Numbered from the stretch's first letter, positions 16,357 to 26,234 are shown. The stretch: DNA of 64,000 nt from Myxococcota bacterium (GCA_039030075.1 JBCCEW010000026.1:1-64000), one strand, 5' to 3'. Notes: generated by a model not told the origin, from the sequence alone. A program made the numbers and translations.

Positions 16357-17268
16357 TCACGGGCTTGCCGGGACGGGACAGACGAAGTCGGCCGGCTTGA
16401 CCGTGAGGAGAGAACCGTCCAGGCGCGGCAGCAGTCGCTCCGCCGTGTTCCCTACCAGGAGCCCGGGAACGCCCCCGCGCGAGACCGTGCCCATCACGAC
16501 GAGGTCTGGGGACAGATGCGCGAAGCCGTCGAGGACCGCCCGAGAGGGCGAGGTCACGCCGACGTGCAGCATGGCGCTGGCCGCCGAGCGGCTGCCTTCG
16601 AGCGCTCCGTGGATCTGTTCGATGGCCTTGGTGCGCTCGTCTCGTGCCCACTGCTCGCTCACCGCGTCGCCTTCCATCTGCACGCTCAGCGGTCGTTGCA
16701 GCGCGTGCACGACGTGGAACTCGGCATCGGCGAGATCCGCGAGGGACGCGGCGAGGGCGATCACGCGATCGCCCACGGCCGAGAGATCCGTCGCTGCGAG
16801 GATGCGGCGCAGGCCGGTGGACGCGTCGGGTTTGACGACCCAGACCGGGCACGGGCACTTCCGGAGCAGCTTTGCCGTCACGCTGCCGAGCAGCGGAGCG
16901 TTCGCGATCGAGCGGGTTCGTTTGCCCGCGATCACGAGATCGCCGCCGTGGCGCAGCACGTGTTGGGTGATCGCGCGCCAGGCGGGGGCTTCCTCGCTGG
17001 CGACGTCGACCTCCAGCCCCGTCGGCACGGTGTCGGCCGCGAGTGCGGCCAATGCCGCCGGAGCGTCGCTGGGCGCGGGCGTGTCGACATAGCCCCCGTC
17101 GGCGGCGCTCCAGGCTTCATCGGGTGCGCTCGAGTGCAGCAACGTGATGCGTGCCCCGTTTCGCTCGGCCAGCCAGCAGGCCTGGTCGATCGCGCGGCGG
17201 CTGCCCACGCTCGTCGACCCGTCGGCTGCCAGATCCACGCCGACGACGATGCTTCGAAGCGTCTCCAT
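16357..17268 (-). CDS. Tandem universal stress protein (UspA x2)
   Basis: The 303-residue protein holds two UspA-type domains (about residues 4-145 and 155-300). Each starts with a beta strand and Asp (SIVVGVDLA and RILAATDLS) and each ends with a nucleotide-loop motif: GSVTAKLLRKCPCPVWVV in the first, GxxGN-like GLLVGNTAERLL in the second, so ATP binding is plausible. ATG at 17268 is preceded by a strong GGAGGAAGGG site, which decides it over the longer frame. It is divergent from a Kef-type antiporter (283-bp gap), a pairing seen for stress proteins and ion transporters. The glycosidase follows by 4 bp. Confidence 0.93.
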   Translation of the reverse strand: METLRSIVVGVDLAADGSTSVGSRRAIDQACWLAERNGARITLLHSSAPDEAWSAADGGYVDTPAPSDAPAALAALAADTVPTGLEVDVASEEAPAWRAITQHVLRHGGDLVIAGKRTRSIANAPLLGSVTAKLLRKCPCPVWVVKPDASTGLRRILAATDLSAVGDRVIALAASLADLADAEFHVVHALQRPLSVQMEGDAVSEQWARDERTKAIEQIHGALEGSRSAASAMLHVGVTSPSRAVLDGFAHLSPDLVVMGTVSRGGVPGLLVGNTAERLLPRLDGSLLTVKPADFVCPVPASP

Positions 17269-17551
17269 GGCCCTTCCTCCCGGCTGCGCCCTGTTCCTCC
17301 GCGCAGCACCTTCTCGATGTACGCAGCAGCTGATTGCTGCCGAGGCACTTCGCAAGAACGATGCCGGGCTGGCGAGCGAGGCGAAGGGGCAGGGCGGGTG
17401 CACGCTGGGGCGATTGGGCACACGGCGGGGCGATTCGCCTCGGCGGCCGGCCGCGTTTCGGATCCCGGCGCAGGGAGAGGGTCTCTCTTACTCTCGGGCG
17501 CGGCGGCGCCCGCGACCGAGCGAGTGGCGTTGCCGAGCGAGGCCCTCCGAC
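17269..17551. promoter_or_regulatory. Divergent intergenic region between Usp and Kef genes
   Basis: This 283-bp gap should hold promoters for both genes. I see one short inverted repeat, GCAGCA (17323-17328) and TGCTGC (17335-17340) with a 6-bp spacer, 55-70 bp upstream of the Usp start. No clear -35/-10 pair stands out. Confidence 0.35.
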
Positions 17552-19306
17552 GTGTCCCTGGAATTCTCCGAGCTCGAGATCCTCTTCCTGCAGGCCCTCG
17601 CGCTAATGACGACCGCCTGCCTGGTCGTTCCCGTCTTCAAGCGTGTGGGGCTGGGTGGCGTGCTCGGCTACTTCGCTTCTGGCGTGCTCGTGAAGTGGCT
17701 CTTCTCGGCGAGCTTCTCCGGCCACGCCGCCGAAGAGCTGCTGCACTTCGCCGAGTTCGGCGTCGTCCTGTTCCTGTTCGTCGTCGGCCTGGAGCTGACG
17801 CCCGCCGCGCTGTGGCGCATGCGCCGGGACATCTTCGGATTGGGGCTGGCCCAGCTCCTCGGCTGCGCGGCGCTCCTCGGAGGCGCCGCATACGCACTGC
17901 TCGGGCGCGTCGAAGTCGCCACCACCATTGGGTTCGGGCTGGCGCTCTCGTCGACCGCCGTCGTGATGCAGCTCCTCGACGAACGAGGCGAGCGCGGCAC
18001 GCGTTACGGCAAGAAGGCGTTTGCGGTGCTGTTGCTGCAAGACCTGGCCATCGTGCCGCTGCTGCTCGGCGTCGAGGTTCTGGGCGCGCAGGGCGAGGGC
18101 GGTGCGCAAGGCAGTGGACTCGGAGCCCTCGCGATCTCCGCGGCTGCCGTTGCCTTGTTGGTGTTCGCCGGTCGCTACCTGCTGACGCCCCTCTTCCACC
18201 TGGTGGCGCGCAGCGAGCTGCGCGAGCTGATGACCGCGAGCGCGCTGGCCGTCGTGATCGGGGCCGCGATGCTGGTCGACCTCGCGGGGCTGTCCTACGC
18301 CATGGGCGCTTTCATCGCGGGGGTGATGCTCGCCGAGTCGGCCTTCCGCCACGAGGTCGAGGCGAACATCGAACCGTTTCGCGGGCTGTTCCTCGGACTC
18401 TTCTTCATGGCCGTGGGCATGTCGATCGATCTCGGTGTGGTCGCGGCCCAATGGCACGTGATCGCCGGCGCCACCGCGGGCGCGATGGCGATCAAGGCCG
18501 CACTCGTGCTCGGCGTCGGACGCATCGGCAGTCTCGACGGGGCATCGAGTCGCAAGCTCGCCGTGGCGCTGTGCCAGCACGGTGAGTTCGGCTTCGTTCT
18601 CTTCGGGGCCGCGGCCACCGCCGGCGTCCTGTCCCCGGAGCTCGGTTCTACGCTGATCGCCATCGTGGGGATGTCGATGGCGCTCTCCCCGCTGCTGTTT
18701 GCGGCGGAGCAACGCTTCACCCGAGAAGAACCCGAAGTGCTGGAAGAGGACTTCACCGATGCGGGCGCTCCGGTGCTGGTGGTCGGTTTCGGTCGCTTCG
18801 GACAGATCATCGCGCAGATGTTGTTCACGACCGGCGTGGGCGCGACGATCCTCGATCGTGACGCCGAACGGGTGCGCGAGGCCCGATCCTTCGGCTTCCG
18901 CGTCCACTTTGGCGATGGCAGTCGCGCTGAAGTCCTGCGCGCCGCGGGCGGGGCGGAGGCCTGCATGATCGTGGTGGCGTGCGGCCTGGCGACGGAGACG
19001 GATCAGACCGTCGCGGCGATCCAGCGCACGTTCCCCGACACCCCCGTGCTCGCCCGCGCCTTCGACCGGCGACACGCGATTCGACTGCGCCAGGGCGGCG
19101 TCGAACGGATCGTGCGCGAGACCTTCGACGGGGCGATCTCGATGGGCGCTTCGGTGCTCGAGGAGCTGGGGCAGCCGCGGGAGGTGGTTCGCTCGGTGGC
19201 CCGGGATGTCCGCAGCCGCGATCTGGAACGTCTCCGGCACCAGATCGCGGGCGCCGACCCCACCGACTTGATGCGGGTGCGCCCCGAACCGCTGCGCCGC
19301 AGCTAA
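17552..19306 (+). CDS. Kef-type monovalent cation:proton antiporter (CPA2) with RCK domain
   Basis: A 584-residue inner-membrane protein. The N-terminal part (to about 385) has about 12-13 hydrophobic helices with CPA2 motifs such as GLGGVLGYFASGVL, LFLFVVGLEL, GLALSSTAVVMQLL and LLLQDLAIVPLL. The C-terminal cytosolic part (about 405-525) is an RCK/TrkA-N domain with the GFGRFGQ dinucleotide loop and the Asp of ILDRD, followed by DGSR and VACGL segments as in KefB/KefC. It would exchange K+ or Na+ for H+. GTG at 17552 is used because the first helix follows directly; the frame upstream is unlike the family. No KefF/KefG ancillary subunit is adjacent. Confidence 0.92.
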   Translation: MSLEFSELEILFLQALALMTTACLVVPVFKRVGLGGVLGYFASGVLVKWLFSASFSGHAAEELLHFAEFGVVLFLFVVGLELTPAALWRMRRDIFGLGLAQLLGCAALLGGAAYALLGRVEVATTIGFGLALSSTAVVMQLLDERGERGTRYGKKAFAVLLLQDLAIVPLLLGVEVLGAQGEGGAQGSGLGALAISAAAVALLVFAGRYLLTPLFHLVARSELRELMTASALAVVIGAAMLVDLAGLSYAMGAFIAGVMLAESAFRHEVEANIEPFRGLFLGLFFMAVGMSIDLGVVAAQWHVIAGATAGAMAIKAALVLGVGRIGSLDGASSRKLAVALCQHGEFGFVLFGAAATAGVLSPELGSTLIAIVGMSMALSPLLFAAEQRFTREEPEVLEEDFTDAGAPVLVVGFGRFGQIIAQMLFTTGVGATILDRDAERVREARSFGFRVHFGDGSRAEVLRAAGGAEACMIVVACGLATETDQTVAAIQRTFPDTPVLARAFDRRHAIRLRQGGVERIVRETFDGAISMGASVLEELGQPREVVRSVARDVRSRDLERLRHQIAGADPTDLMRVRPEPLRRS

Positions 19307-19471
19307 AGGATCCAGGCGGGCCCGCTGGGTGCAAAGTCCTGTCTGGGCTCAAAGTGGGTCTGGGCGCATGCGCGACGGCGGGGGTTCCAGGAGTCCGCTT
19401 TCAGGGTGGGGGCAGCCGCTATGCTGGCCTTTTCCCGGGGCTTCGTGCCCCCGTTCCCCCCGAGTAGGACC

Positions 19472-21850
19472 ATGATCCGCGGCGCCCCCTCCGTTTCGCG
19501 AGCCAGCGTGATGCTGACGTTGGTTTTCCTGTTCTGGGCGCAAGCAGCCGAGTCCCGCAGCGCGCGGGTCGTGCGCATCGGCGTGGTCTCCGACGGCGAG
19601 TTCATCCTCGAACCTCTCGACGAGATCCTCCGCAGCGAGATCCGCGACCTGCTCGAAGGCGAGTTCCGGGTCGAGTTTCCGGAATCGGCGCAGGTCACGG
19701 TCGGGGCCACGCCCGAGACATCGCGCGATCTGCTCGAGCAGGTGCTGGCGTCCCCGGAGGTCGACATGGTCGTGGCCCTGGGTCCCGTCGGTACGGCGGC
19801 GCTCGCAACGATCGATCCGCTGCCGAAGCCGGCCTTCGGGACCACGGTGATCGACCGGGAGTTGCAGGGCTTTCCGATCACGCCCGAGGGCACGAGTGGT
19901 CGCCGGAACCTCGCCTATCTGGTGGACGATCTCTCGATCGGAGAAGCCCTCGAAACCTTCGCCGAACTCGCGCATACCGAGCGGCTCGCGCTGCTGCTGG
20001 ATCGCACCCTCGCCGACGAACTCTCGGAGGTCGTCGTCGCCGTCGGAGGAGAGACCGAGTCACGAGGCGTCCGGATCCGACCGATCGCCTTCGAGCGTCC
20101 GATCGAAGCCACCCTGGAGAAACTCCCCGAGGACGTCGACGGCATCCTGCTCGGCTCCCTGTTGACCTTCTCGGCAGCCGAGGTGGAGACGCTCGCCGCG
20201 GCGATCGCCGAGCGGAAGCTCCCGAGCTTCGCGCTGGTGAGCTCGCGCGAGGTCGAGCTGGGCATGCTGGTCACCGCGGCCTCGTCGGCCGACTCGCGCC
20301 AGCTCGGACGGCGTGTCGCGCTGATGATCCAGGATACGCTGCTCGGCGCCCGTCCCGAAGATCTACCCGTGGCCCGCGAGGTCCGGCGCGAGATGACCCT
20401 CAACCTCGCGACGGCGCGGAAGATCGGGCTGCCGGTGCGCTTCGATGTGATGGAGAAGGCGGTGTTGATCCATCCCGGCGGCATGCCCGGCGCCGTCCCG
20501 CTGTCGATCGATGCAGCCATCGAACGCTCGCTCGCAGAGAACCTCGACCTGCGTTCGCAGGACCGGGTCGTGGCCGCGGGCCGAGAGGATGTGTGGCAGG
20601 CGCTGTCGCTGCTGCTGCCGTCGGCGTCGGCCAACAGCGTCGTGGGCTGGTCCGGTGGGAACCCGAACCCCGAGTCGCGCACGACCTCGGCGGGCCTGAC
20701 CGCCCAGCAGGTGCTCTTCGACGAGAGCCTGATCGGAAACCTGACGATCGCGCGCTACGGCCAGGAGGCGGTGGAGGCGGTGCGGGAACAGGTCCGCCAG
20801 GACCTCGTGCAGGCCACGGGAACGGCCTACCTCGAGGTGCTGCGCGCCGCGACCGCACTCCGCATCCAGCGCGAGAACCTGCGCGTGACCCGGGCCAACC
20901 TCGAGCTGGCCCGCACGCGAAAGCGGATCGGCACGGCGTCGGCCGGGGAGGTCTACCGCTGGGAGAGCGAAGAGGCGAACGCGACCCGCGATCTGGTGCT
21001 CGCGCGGGCCACGGACCGCAACGCGCGCACATCCTTCAACCGTGTTCTCAACGTTCCCCTCGAGAAGCCCTACGACCTTGATGATGTGACGATCGAACAG
21101 ATCAGCCCGATCTTCTCGGCGCGCGAACTCGAGCCGTACTTCGAGGCGCCCGCCTTGATGGAACACGTCCGGGAGTACGTCGTGGCGCGCGCCCTCCAGT
21201 TCGCGCCCGAGCTGGCCGTGGTCGACGCCCAGGTGAAGGCCCAGGAGCGCTTGCTCGACACGCGGGGGCGCACCTTCTACCTGCCGCGCTTGCTGGCCAC
21301 GGCCCAGGCCGACCGGATCTTCGACCAGGACGTCGGTGCGGTGAAGGGCGACGAATCGCGCAGCTGGTCGGCCGGGGTGCAGGCGTCGATTCCCCTCGCC
21401 GAAGGTGGCGGCCGAGTCGCCGAGCTGCGCCAGGCCCGCGAAGAGCTCGCCCAGCTGCGCATCGACCGCCGCTCGGAAGCCCAGCAGGTCGAGGAGCGCG
21501 TGCGGACGGCCGCGAACACCGCCCAGGCGAGCTTCGTGGCGATCGATCTCACGGCGCGCGCCGCCGAGGCCGGCCGGCGCACCCTCGAACTCGTGACCGA
21601 CGCCTATTCGCGCGGTGCAGTCGACGTGCTCGACCTCCTCGATGCCCAGAACAACGCGCTGGCGTCGGAGCAGCTCGCTGCCAATGCGGTCTACGATCAC
21701 GCGATCGATCTCCTGGCCCTGCAGCGCGCCGGCGGGGAGTTCGAGCTGCTGGAAACGCCGAGCCAGCGCTCGAACCGGGTCGAACGCATGCTGGAGTTCC
21801 TGTCGGACCGCACCGGGACGTTCGGCGTAGGCCCGACCCCGATCCCATGA
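19472..21850 (+). CDS. Fusion of an ABC-type periplasmic binding domain with a TolC-family channel
   Basis: The 792-residue product has a signal peptide (about residues 8-28), then about 310 residues that look like an ABC_sub_bind (TrpX-like) periplasmic binding protein: RIGVVSDGEF at the start, VDMVVALGPVGTAAL, GILLGSLLTFS and LPSFALVSSREVELGML. From about 340 to the end is an outer membrane efflux (OEP) domain with two coiled-coil repeats, for example ENLDLRSQDRVVAAGRE, GTAYLEVLRA, ELARTRKRIGTASAGEVYRW and SRGAVDVLDLLDAQNNAL. Normal TolC proteins are 430-500 residues. ATG at 19472 follows a short purine run. Its stop overlaps the membrane-fusion gene as ATGA, so it is the exit duct of the RND pump coded next. 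The binding domain might sense or present a substrate. Confidence 0.86.
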   Translation: MIRGAPSVSRASVMLTLVFLFWAQAAESRSARVVRIGVVSDGEFILEPLDEILRSEIRDLLEGEFRVEFPESAQVTVGATPETSRDLLEQVLASPEVDMVVALGPVGTAALATIDPLPKPAFGTTVIDRELQGFPITPEGTSGRRNLAYLVDDLSIGEALETFAELAHTERLALLLDRTLADELSEVVVAVGGETESRGVRIRPIAFERPIEATLEKLPEDVDGILLGSLLTFSAAEVETLAAAIAERKLPSFALVSSREVELGMLVTAASSADSRQLGRRVALMIQDTLLGARPEDLPVAREVRREMTLNLATARKIGLPVRFDVMEKAVLIHPGGMPGAVPLSIDAAIERSLAENLDLRSQDRVVAAGREDVWQALSLLLPSASANSVVGWSGGNPNPESRTTSAGLTAQQVLFDESLIGNLTIARYGQEAVEAVREQVRQDLVQATGTAYLEVLRAATALRIQRENLRVTRANLELARTRKRIGTASAGEVYRWESEEANATRDLVLARATDRNARTSFNRVLNVPLEKPYDLDDVTIEQISPIFSARELEPYFEAPALMEHVREYVVARALQFAPELAVVDAQVKAQERLLDTRGRTFYLPRLLATAQADRIFDQDVGAVKGDESRSWSAGVQASIPLAEGGGRVAELRQAREELAQLRIDRRSEAQQVEERVRTAANTAQASFVAIDLTARAAEAGRRTLELVTDAYSRGAVDVLDLLDAQNNALASEQLAANAVYDHAIDLLALQRAGGEFELLETPSQRSNRVERMLEFLSDRTGTFGVGPTPIP

Positions 21851-23007
21851 GGTATCCGTTGCGCGAGAACAGCACTCGGTCGTTCCTGACCTCGTTGACC
21901 GTCGGGCTCTGCCTGACGATGGCGCTGGCGTGCGAGGAGGAGGCCGCGCTCGAGCGCGAGGTGATCCGCAGCGTCGTCACCACCCGCATCGAGGCGCCGG
22001 GCGAGCGGCGCAAGCGGGTCTTCAGCGGGACCGCCCAGTCCCGCGATCGCACGGAGCTGAGCTTCCAGGTGAGCGGCAAGATCCAGGCGATCCATCACGG
22101 GACCGGCGATCAGGTCCCGGCCGGAACCCTGATCGCGGAGCTCGAACCGACCGACTTCGATCTGGCGCTGCGCGAGGCGCGCGCCGCATCGAGCCAGGCC
22201 GCTGCGGAGGCGCGCAACGCATCCGCGAACTACCGCCGCGTTCGCGCACTCTACGAGCGGGAGGGCGTGTCCCGCGAAGAACTCGATCAGGCCCGCACAG
22301 CGGAAGAGACTACCCAGGCGAACGCGAGCGTCGCCTCGAACCGCGTTCGCCAGGCCGAACAGCAGCTGGCCTACACGAAGCTCTACACGCCGAGCGACGG
22401 CGCCATCAGCGCCGTGCCAGCCGATGCAGGCGAGAACATCCAGGCCGGCGAACCCGTCGCGATCTTCCAGACCGGCGGTCCTCCGGAAGTCATCATCGCG
22501 ATGCCCGAGAATCTGATTCCCGCCGTCAACGAGGACGACCCGGTCGAGGTCGGCTTCGACGCGTTTCCCGACGCGCGCTACGACGCGGTCGTGCGCGAAG
22601 TGGGGATCGCCCCCGACGAGGGTGGGACCACGTATCCGGTCACCGTCCAGATCGACGCCGACTGGGCGCAGATCCGCCCGGGCATGAGCGCCGACGTGGC
22701 GTTCTCCTTCGCGCTGGACGAGCAGGACGCCGTGATCCTCCCGGTCGGAGCCGTGGGGCGGGACCGCTCGGGTCACTACGTCTTCGTGGTCGAGCCGGAG
22801 GCCGAGGCCGAGACCCAGACGGAGACGGCGAGACTCGAGCGCTTCGGCACGACCCGAAAGCGCTACGTCGAGGTCGCGGAGATCGTGGACGAAGGAATCG
22901 CCCTCCGCGACGGCGTGCGCGGAGGCGAGCGCATCGTGATCGCCGGTGTGCCGCGGGTTCAGGACGGCCTGCGCGTGCGGATCCTGGACGAGGGCGACTG
23001 GCCGTGA
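21847..23007 (+). CDS. RND efflux membrane-fusion lipoprotein
   Basis: A 386-residue HlyD/AcrA-type adaptor. The N-terminus ends in a lipobox (MALAC, about residues 25-29), so it is anchored in the inner membrane. Then come a barrel/lipoyl half (SFQVSGKIQAIHHGTGDQV), a short helical hairpin (about 85-170), the second lipoyl half (LYTPSDGAISAVPADAGENI), a beta-barrel and a C-terminal domain (GVRGGERIVIAG). Its ATG overlaps the stop of the TolC fusion and its stop overlaps the GTG of the permease (GTGA), so the three proteins are made together. It links pump to channel in the periplasm. Confidence 0.95.
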   Translation: MRYPLRENSTRSFLTSLTVGLCLTMALACEEEAALEREVIRSVVTTRIEAPGERRKRVFSGTAQSRDRTELSFQVSGKIQAIHHGTGDQVPAGTLIAELEPTDFDLALREARAASSQAAAEARNASANYRRVRALYEREGVSREELDQARTAEETTQANASVASNRVRQAEQQLAYTKLYTPSDGAISAVPADAGENIQAGEPVAIFQTGGPPEVIIAMPENLIPAVNEDDPVEVGFDAFPDARYDAVVREVGIAPDEGGTTYPVTVQIDADWAQIRPGMSADVAFSFALDEQDAVILPVGAVGRDRSGHYVFVVEPEAEAETQTETARLERFGTTRKRYVEVAEIVDEGIALRDGVRGGERIVIAGVPRVQDGLRVRILDEGDWP

Positions 23008-26000
23008 GCCTCACCGAGCTCGCGATCTCGCGGGATCGCATCACCGCCATCGCGACGCTCCTGATCCTCGTCTCGGGGACGAGCACCTACTTCTCGATGC
23101 CGCGGGACGAGGATCCGGGCTTCCTGATCCGGGTCGCGACCGTGCGGACGATGTTCCCGGGTGCGAGTCCCACCCGCGTGGAGCAGCTCGTCACCGATCG
23201 CATCGAGACCGCGGTCCGGCAGATCCCGGAGCTGGAGAAGGTCACCAGCCAGTCGCGCGAGGGCATTTCGCTCGTCACGGTCGAGTTGCGCGACGAGATC
23301 TTCGACCTGCAGCCGGTGTGGGACGACCTGCGACGCAAGGTCGAGGCGATCGAGGGGGATCTGCCCGACGGGATCCAGGGGCCGTTCGTCGACGACGAGG
23401 TCGGCGATGTCTACGGCATCCTGATCTCGGTCACCGGGCCGGGCTATGCCTACCGCGACCTCTATGAGGTGGCCAAGGACACGCGGGACGAGCTGCTCCT
23501 GCTCGTGGACGCGGCGAAGGTCGAGATCTACGGCGCCCAGGAGGAGCGCATCTTCCTCGAGTTCACGAACACGCGCCTGGCCGAGTACGGGCTCTCCCCC
23601 GCGATGCTCAAAGACATTCTGGCTGCCCAGAACATCCTCTCGGCCGGGGGCAGCGTGGTCGTCGACAGCGAGCGCCTCTCCCTCGAACCCACCGGGAACT
23701 TCGAGACCCAGGAACAGCTCGCCGAGGCGGCGATCGCGATCCCGTCCGGCGAGCTCGTACCGCTCCGCGACATGGTCGACGTGCGGCGCGGCTACATCGA
23801 CCCGCCACGCGTGCTGCGTCGCGCGAACGGCGCCCCTGCGCTGGGGCTCGCCGTCTCGATGCGCGACGGCGGCAACCTGATCGAGCTCGGCGAGCAGGTG
23901 ACGGGAGTGCTCGATCGCGTGAGGCCGCGCTTCCCGCTCGGCATCGAGCTCGAGCTGGCTCAGTTTCAGCCGGAGATCGTGAGCCGCAAGGTGAGCGAGT
24001 TCGAGTCGAATCTGCTCCAGTCGGTCGCCATCGTGGCAGGCGTCATGCTGATCACGCTGGGCCTGCGCACCGGGCTGATCGTCGCGTCGCTGGTGCCGAG
24101 TGCGATGGTGTTTGCGATCGCCGTGATGGGCGGTCTCGAGATCGGACTCGACCAGATGTCGCTGGCCGCGTTGATCATCGCCCTCGGCATGCTCGTGGAC
24201 AACGCAATCGTGATGTCCGAGTCGATCATGGTCCAGATGGCGGCAGGGAAGCGGGCGGTGGCCGCGGCGGTCGACAGCGCGAAAGAGCTGGCGGTCCCGC
24301 TGCTGACCTCGTCGCTCACGACCGCAGCGGCCTTCCTTCCGATCTATCTGGCCGAGAACGCGTCTGGCGAGTACACGGCCCCGATCTTCAAGGTCGTGAC
24401 GATCACGCTGCTTTGTTCCTGGCTGGTGTCGCTGACCCTGATACCGCTGCTCTGCGTGCGCTTCCTCCGGGTCGAACCCCAGGACGAGAACTTCGAGACT
24501 CCCTTCTACCGGCGCTACCGGGGCGTGCTGGCCACCGCGCTGCGCCGACCCTGGTTGTCGTTGGCCGCGATGGTCGGCGTCCTGTTCTTCGCGCTCTTCT
24601 GTTTCCGGTTCCTCCCGAACATCTTCTTCCCGGACAACGACCGTCCGCTCCTCGTGGGCGAGTTCGCGTTCCCCTTCGGCACGGCGATCGAACACACGGC
24701 CGAGGCGACGACCCGGATCGAGTCGTACATCCAGGAGAACCTGCGCGTCGACGCGTCGCGCAGCGAAGGCGTCACCGACTGGGTGACCTACGTCGGAGAC
24801 GGCGGGCCCCGCTTCACGCTCGGATACAACTCGGAGGAGTCGGCGCCCTACATCGCGGCGATGCTGATCAACGCGACGAATCGCGAGACCAGCATCGAGG
24901 CCGGTCGCGCGCTGGAAACCTGGGCGAACGAGAGCTTCCCCGGGCTGAAGGCGACGGTCCGCCCGCTGCAGACCGGTCCGGGGGGCTGGCCGCCGATCCA
25001 GATCGAGATCGCGGGCCGCGAGCTCGATCCGCTCTTCGCGATCGTCGACGAGGTGAAGCAGCAGCTGCGGGAAACGCCGGGGACGCGCCTGATCGACGAT
25101 GACTGGGGGGCGCAGGCAAAGAAGCTCGTGATCCGGATCGACCAGGAGCGCGCGCGCCGGGCCGGGCTGACCAGCCAGGACGTGGCGGTATCCCTCCAGA
25201 GCTATCTCTCGGGGCTCGAGGCGACCGACTTCCGCGAGGGCGAGGAGCTCATCCCGATCACGCTGCGGTCGGCCGTGCGCGGGCGCGCGGACCTCGGCGC
25301 GCTGGAGAGCATCAACGTCTCGTCGCAGGCCTCGGGCACCGCGGTGCCCCTGAAACAGATCGCCGACGTCGAGCCGGTCTGGGAGCCGGGGATCATCCGG
25401 CGTCGCGACCGGCTGCGCACCGTCACCGTCGAGGCGGCCCCGACCGCCGGCGTGACCTCGGCGGAGATCGTGGGCAGCCTCGCGCCGTGGCTGGAGGCGC
25501 GCAGCGCCGAGTGGCCGCAGGGCTACGCGTTCCGCTTTGCGGGCGAGTTCGAGGACTCGAGCGCGGCGAACGACGCGATCGGCGAGAAGCTGCCGATTGC
25601 GGGATTGGCCATCGCGATGCTGCTCGTCCTCCAGTTCAACTCGCTTCGCAAGCCGACGATCATCCTGCTGACGATTCCCTTCGGCCTGATCGGAGTGGTG
25701 TTCGGGCTGCTGGTGGCCCGGAGCTACTTCGGGTTCATGACCCTGCTGGGGGTGATCTCGTTGTCCGGCATCATCATCAACAACGCGATCGTGTTGATCG
25801 ACCGGATCCAGATCGAGCTCGACGGCGGGCTCACGCCCTTCGAGGCGGTGCTCCAGGCCGCTCAGCGTCGCCTGCGACCCATCCTGCTCACGACGGCGAC
25901 CACCGCCGGCGGCCTGATTCCGCTCTGGCTCGGAGGCGGGCCGATGTTCGAGCCGATGGCGATCGCCATCCTGTTCGGCCTGCTCTTCGGCACGGCCCTC

Positions 26001-26057
26001 ACCCTCGGCCTGGTCCCGATCCTCTACACGATCTTCTACCGCGTGGAGACGCGCTGA
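23004..26057 (+). CDS. RND-family efflux permease
   Basis: The 1017-residue inner-membrane pump has the AcrB-type plan: TM1, a large periplasmic loop (about 35-330), six helices, a second large loop and a last helix set. Motifs include PRDEDPG after TM1, the TM4 sequence LVDNAIVMSE (one Asp where AcrB has two) and the TM10 sequence IIINNAIVLIDRI (Asn where AcrB has the relay Lys). The two halves are similar, as expected for an internal duplication. GTG at 23004 overlaps the adaptor stop. Substrate is unknown; the AcrB-like size and no metal-site motif (such as the CzcA type) favour organic compounds. A change in the proton relay is noted under findings. Confidence 0.96.
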   Translation: MSLTELAISRDRITAIATLLILVSGTSTYFSMPRDEDPGFLIRVATVRTMFPGASPTRVEQLVTDRIETAVRQIPELEKVTSQSREGISLVTVELRDEIFDLQPVWDDLRRKVEAIEGDLPDGIQGPFVDDEVGDVYGILISVTGPGYAYRDLYEVAKDTRDELLLLVDAAKVEIYGAQEERIFLEFTNTRLAEYGLSPAMLKDILAAQNILSAGGSVVVDSERLSLEPTGNFETQEQLAEAAIAIPSGELVPLRDMVDVRRGYIDPPRVLRRANGAPALGLAVSMRDGGNLIELGEQVTGVLDRVRPRFPLGIELELAQFQPEIVSRKVSEFESNLLQSVAIVAGVMLITLGLRTGLIVASLVPSAMVFAIAVMGGLEIGLDQMSLAALIIALGMLVDNAIVMSESIMVQMAAGKRAVAAAVDSAKELAVPLLTSSLTTAAAFLPIYLAENASGEYTAPIFKVVTITLLCSWLVSLTLIPLLCVRFLRVEPQDENFETPFYRRYRGVLATALRRPWLSLAAMVGVLFFALFCFRFLPNIFFPDNDRPLLVGEFAFPFGTAIEHTAEATTRIESYIQENLRVDASRSEGVTDWVTYVGDGGPRFTLGYNSEESAPYIAAMLINATNRETSIEAGRALETWANESFPGLKATVRPLQTGPGGWPPIQIEIAGRELDPLFAIVDEVKQQLRETPGTRLIDDDWGAQAKKLVIRIDQERARRAGLTSQDVAVSLQSYLSGLEATDFREGEELIPITLRSAVRGRADLGALESINVSSQASGTAVPLKQIADVEPVWEPGIIRRRDRLRTVTVEAAPTAGVTSAEIVGSLAPWLEARSAEWPQGYAFRFAGEFEDSSAANDAIGEKLPIAGLAIAMLLVLQFNSLRKPTIILLTIPFGLIGVVFGLLVARSYFGFMTLLGVISLSGIIINNAIVLIDRIQIELDGGLTPFEAVLQAAQRRLRPILLTTATTAGGLIPLWLGGGPMFEPMAIAILFGLLFGTALTLGLVPILYTIFYRVETR

Positions 26058-26234
26058 TCCGCACGTCGCCGCCAGGCCGCGAACGGACAGGGTGGTGGAC
26101 CCCGTGCGGCCGGCATCGAGCAGGGTAGGGGGACTGAAATTTCCGGGAATCGCGAGATTCCCCGCAACCTTTTCGCTCGCGCTGCGAATACGTGGGCGGC
26201 CGGCATTCCTCGGCCCGCTCAACGAGAGATTCGC

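Noticed and set aside
17603-19240. A 545-codon minus-strand frame opposite the Kef gene
   Set aside because: It is composed of Arg/His/Asp-rich shadow sequence with no family motif; the plus strand has CPA2 and RCK motifs.
20363-21700. Minus-strand frame opposite the TolC fusion
   Set aside because: Same reason: low-complexity shadow translation of a gene with OEP repeats.
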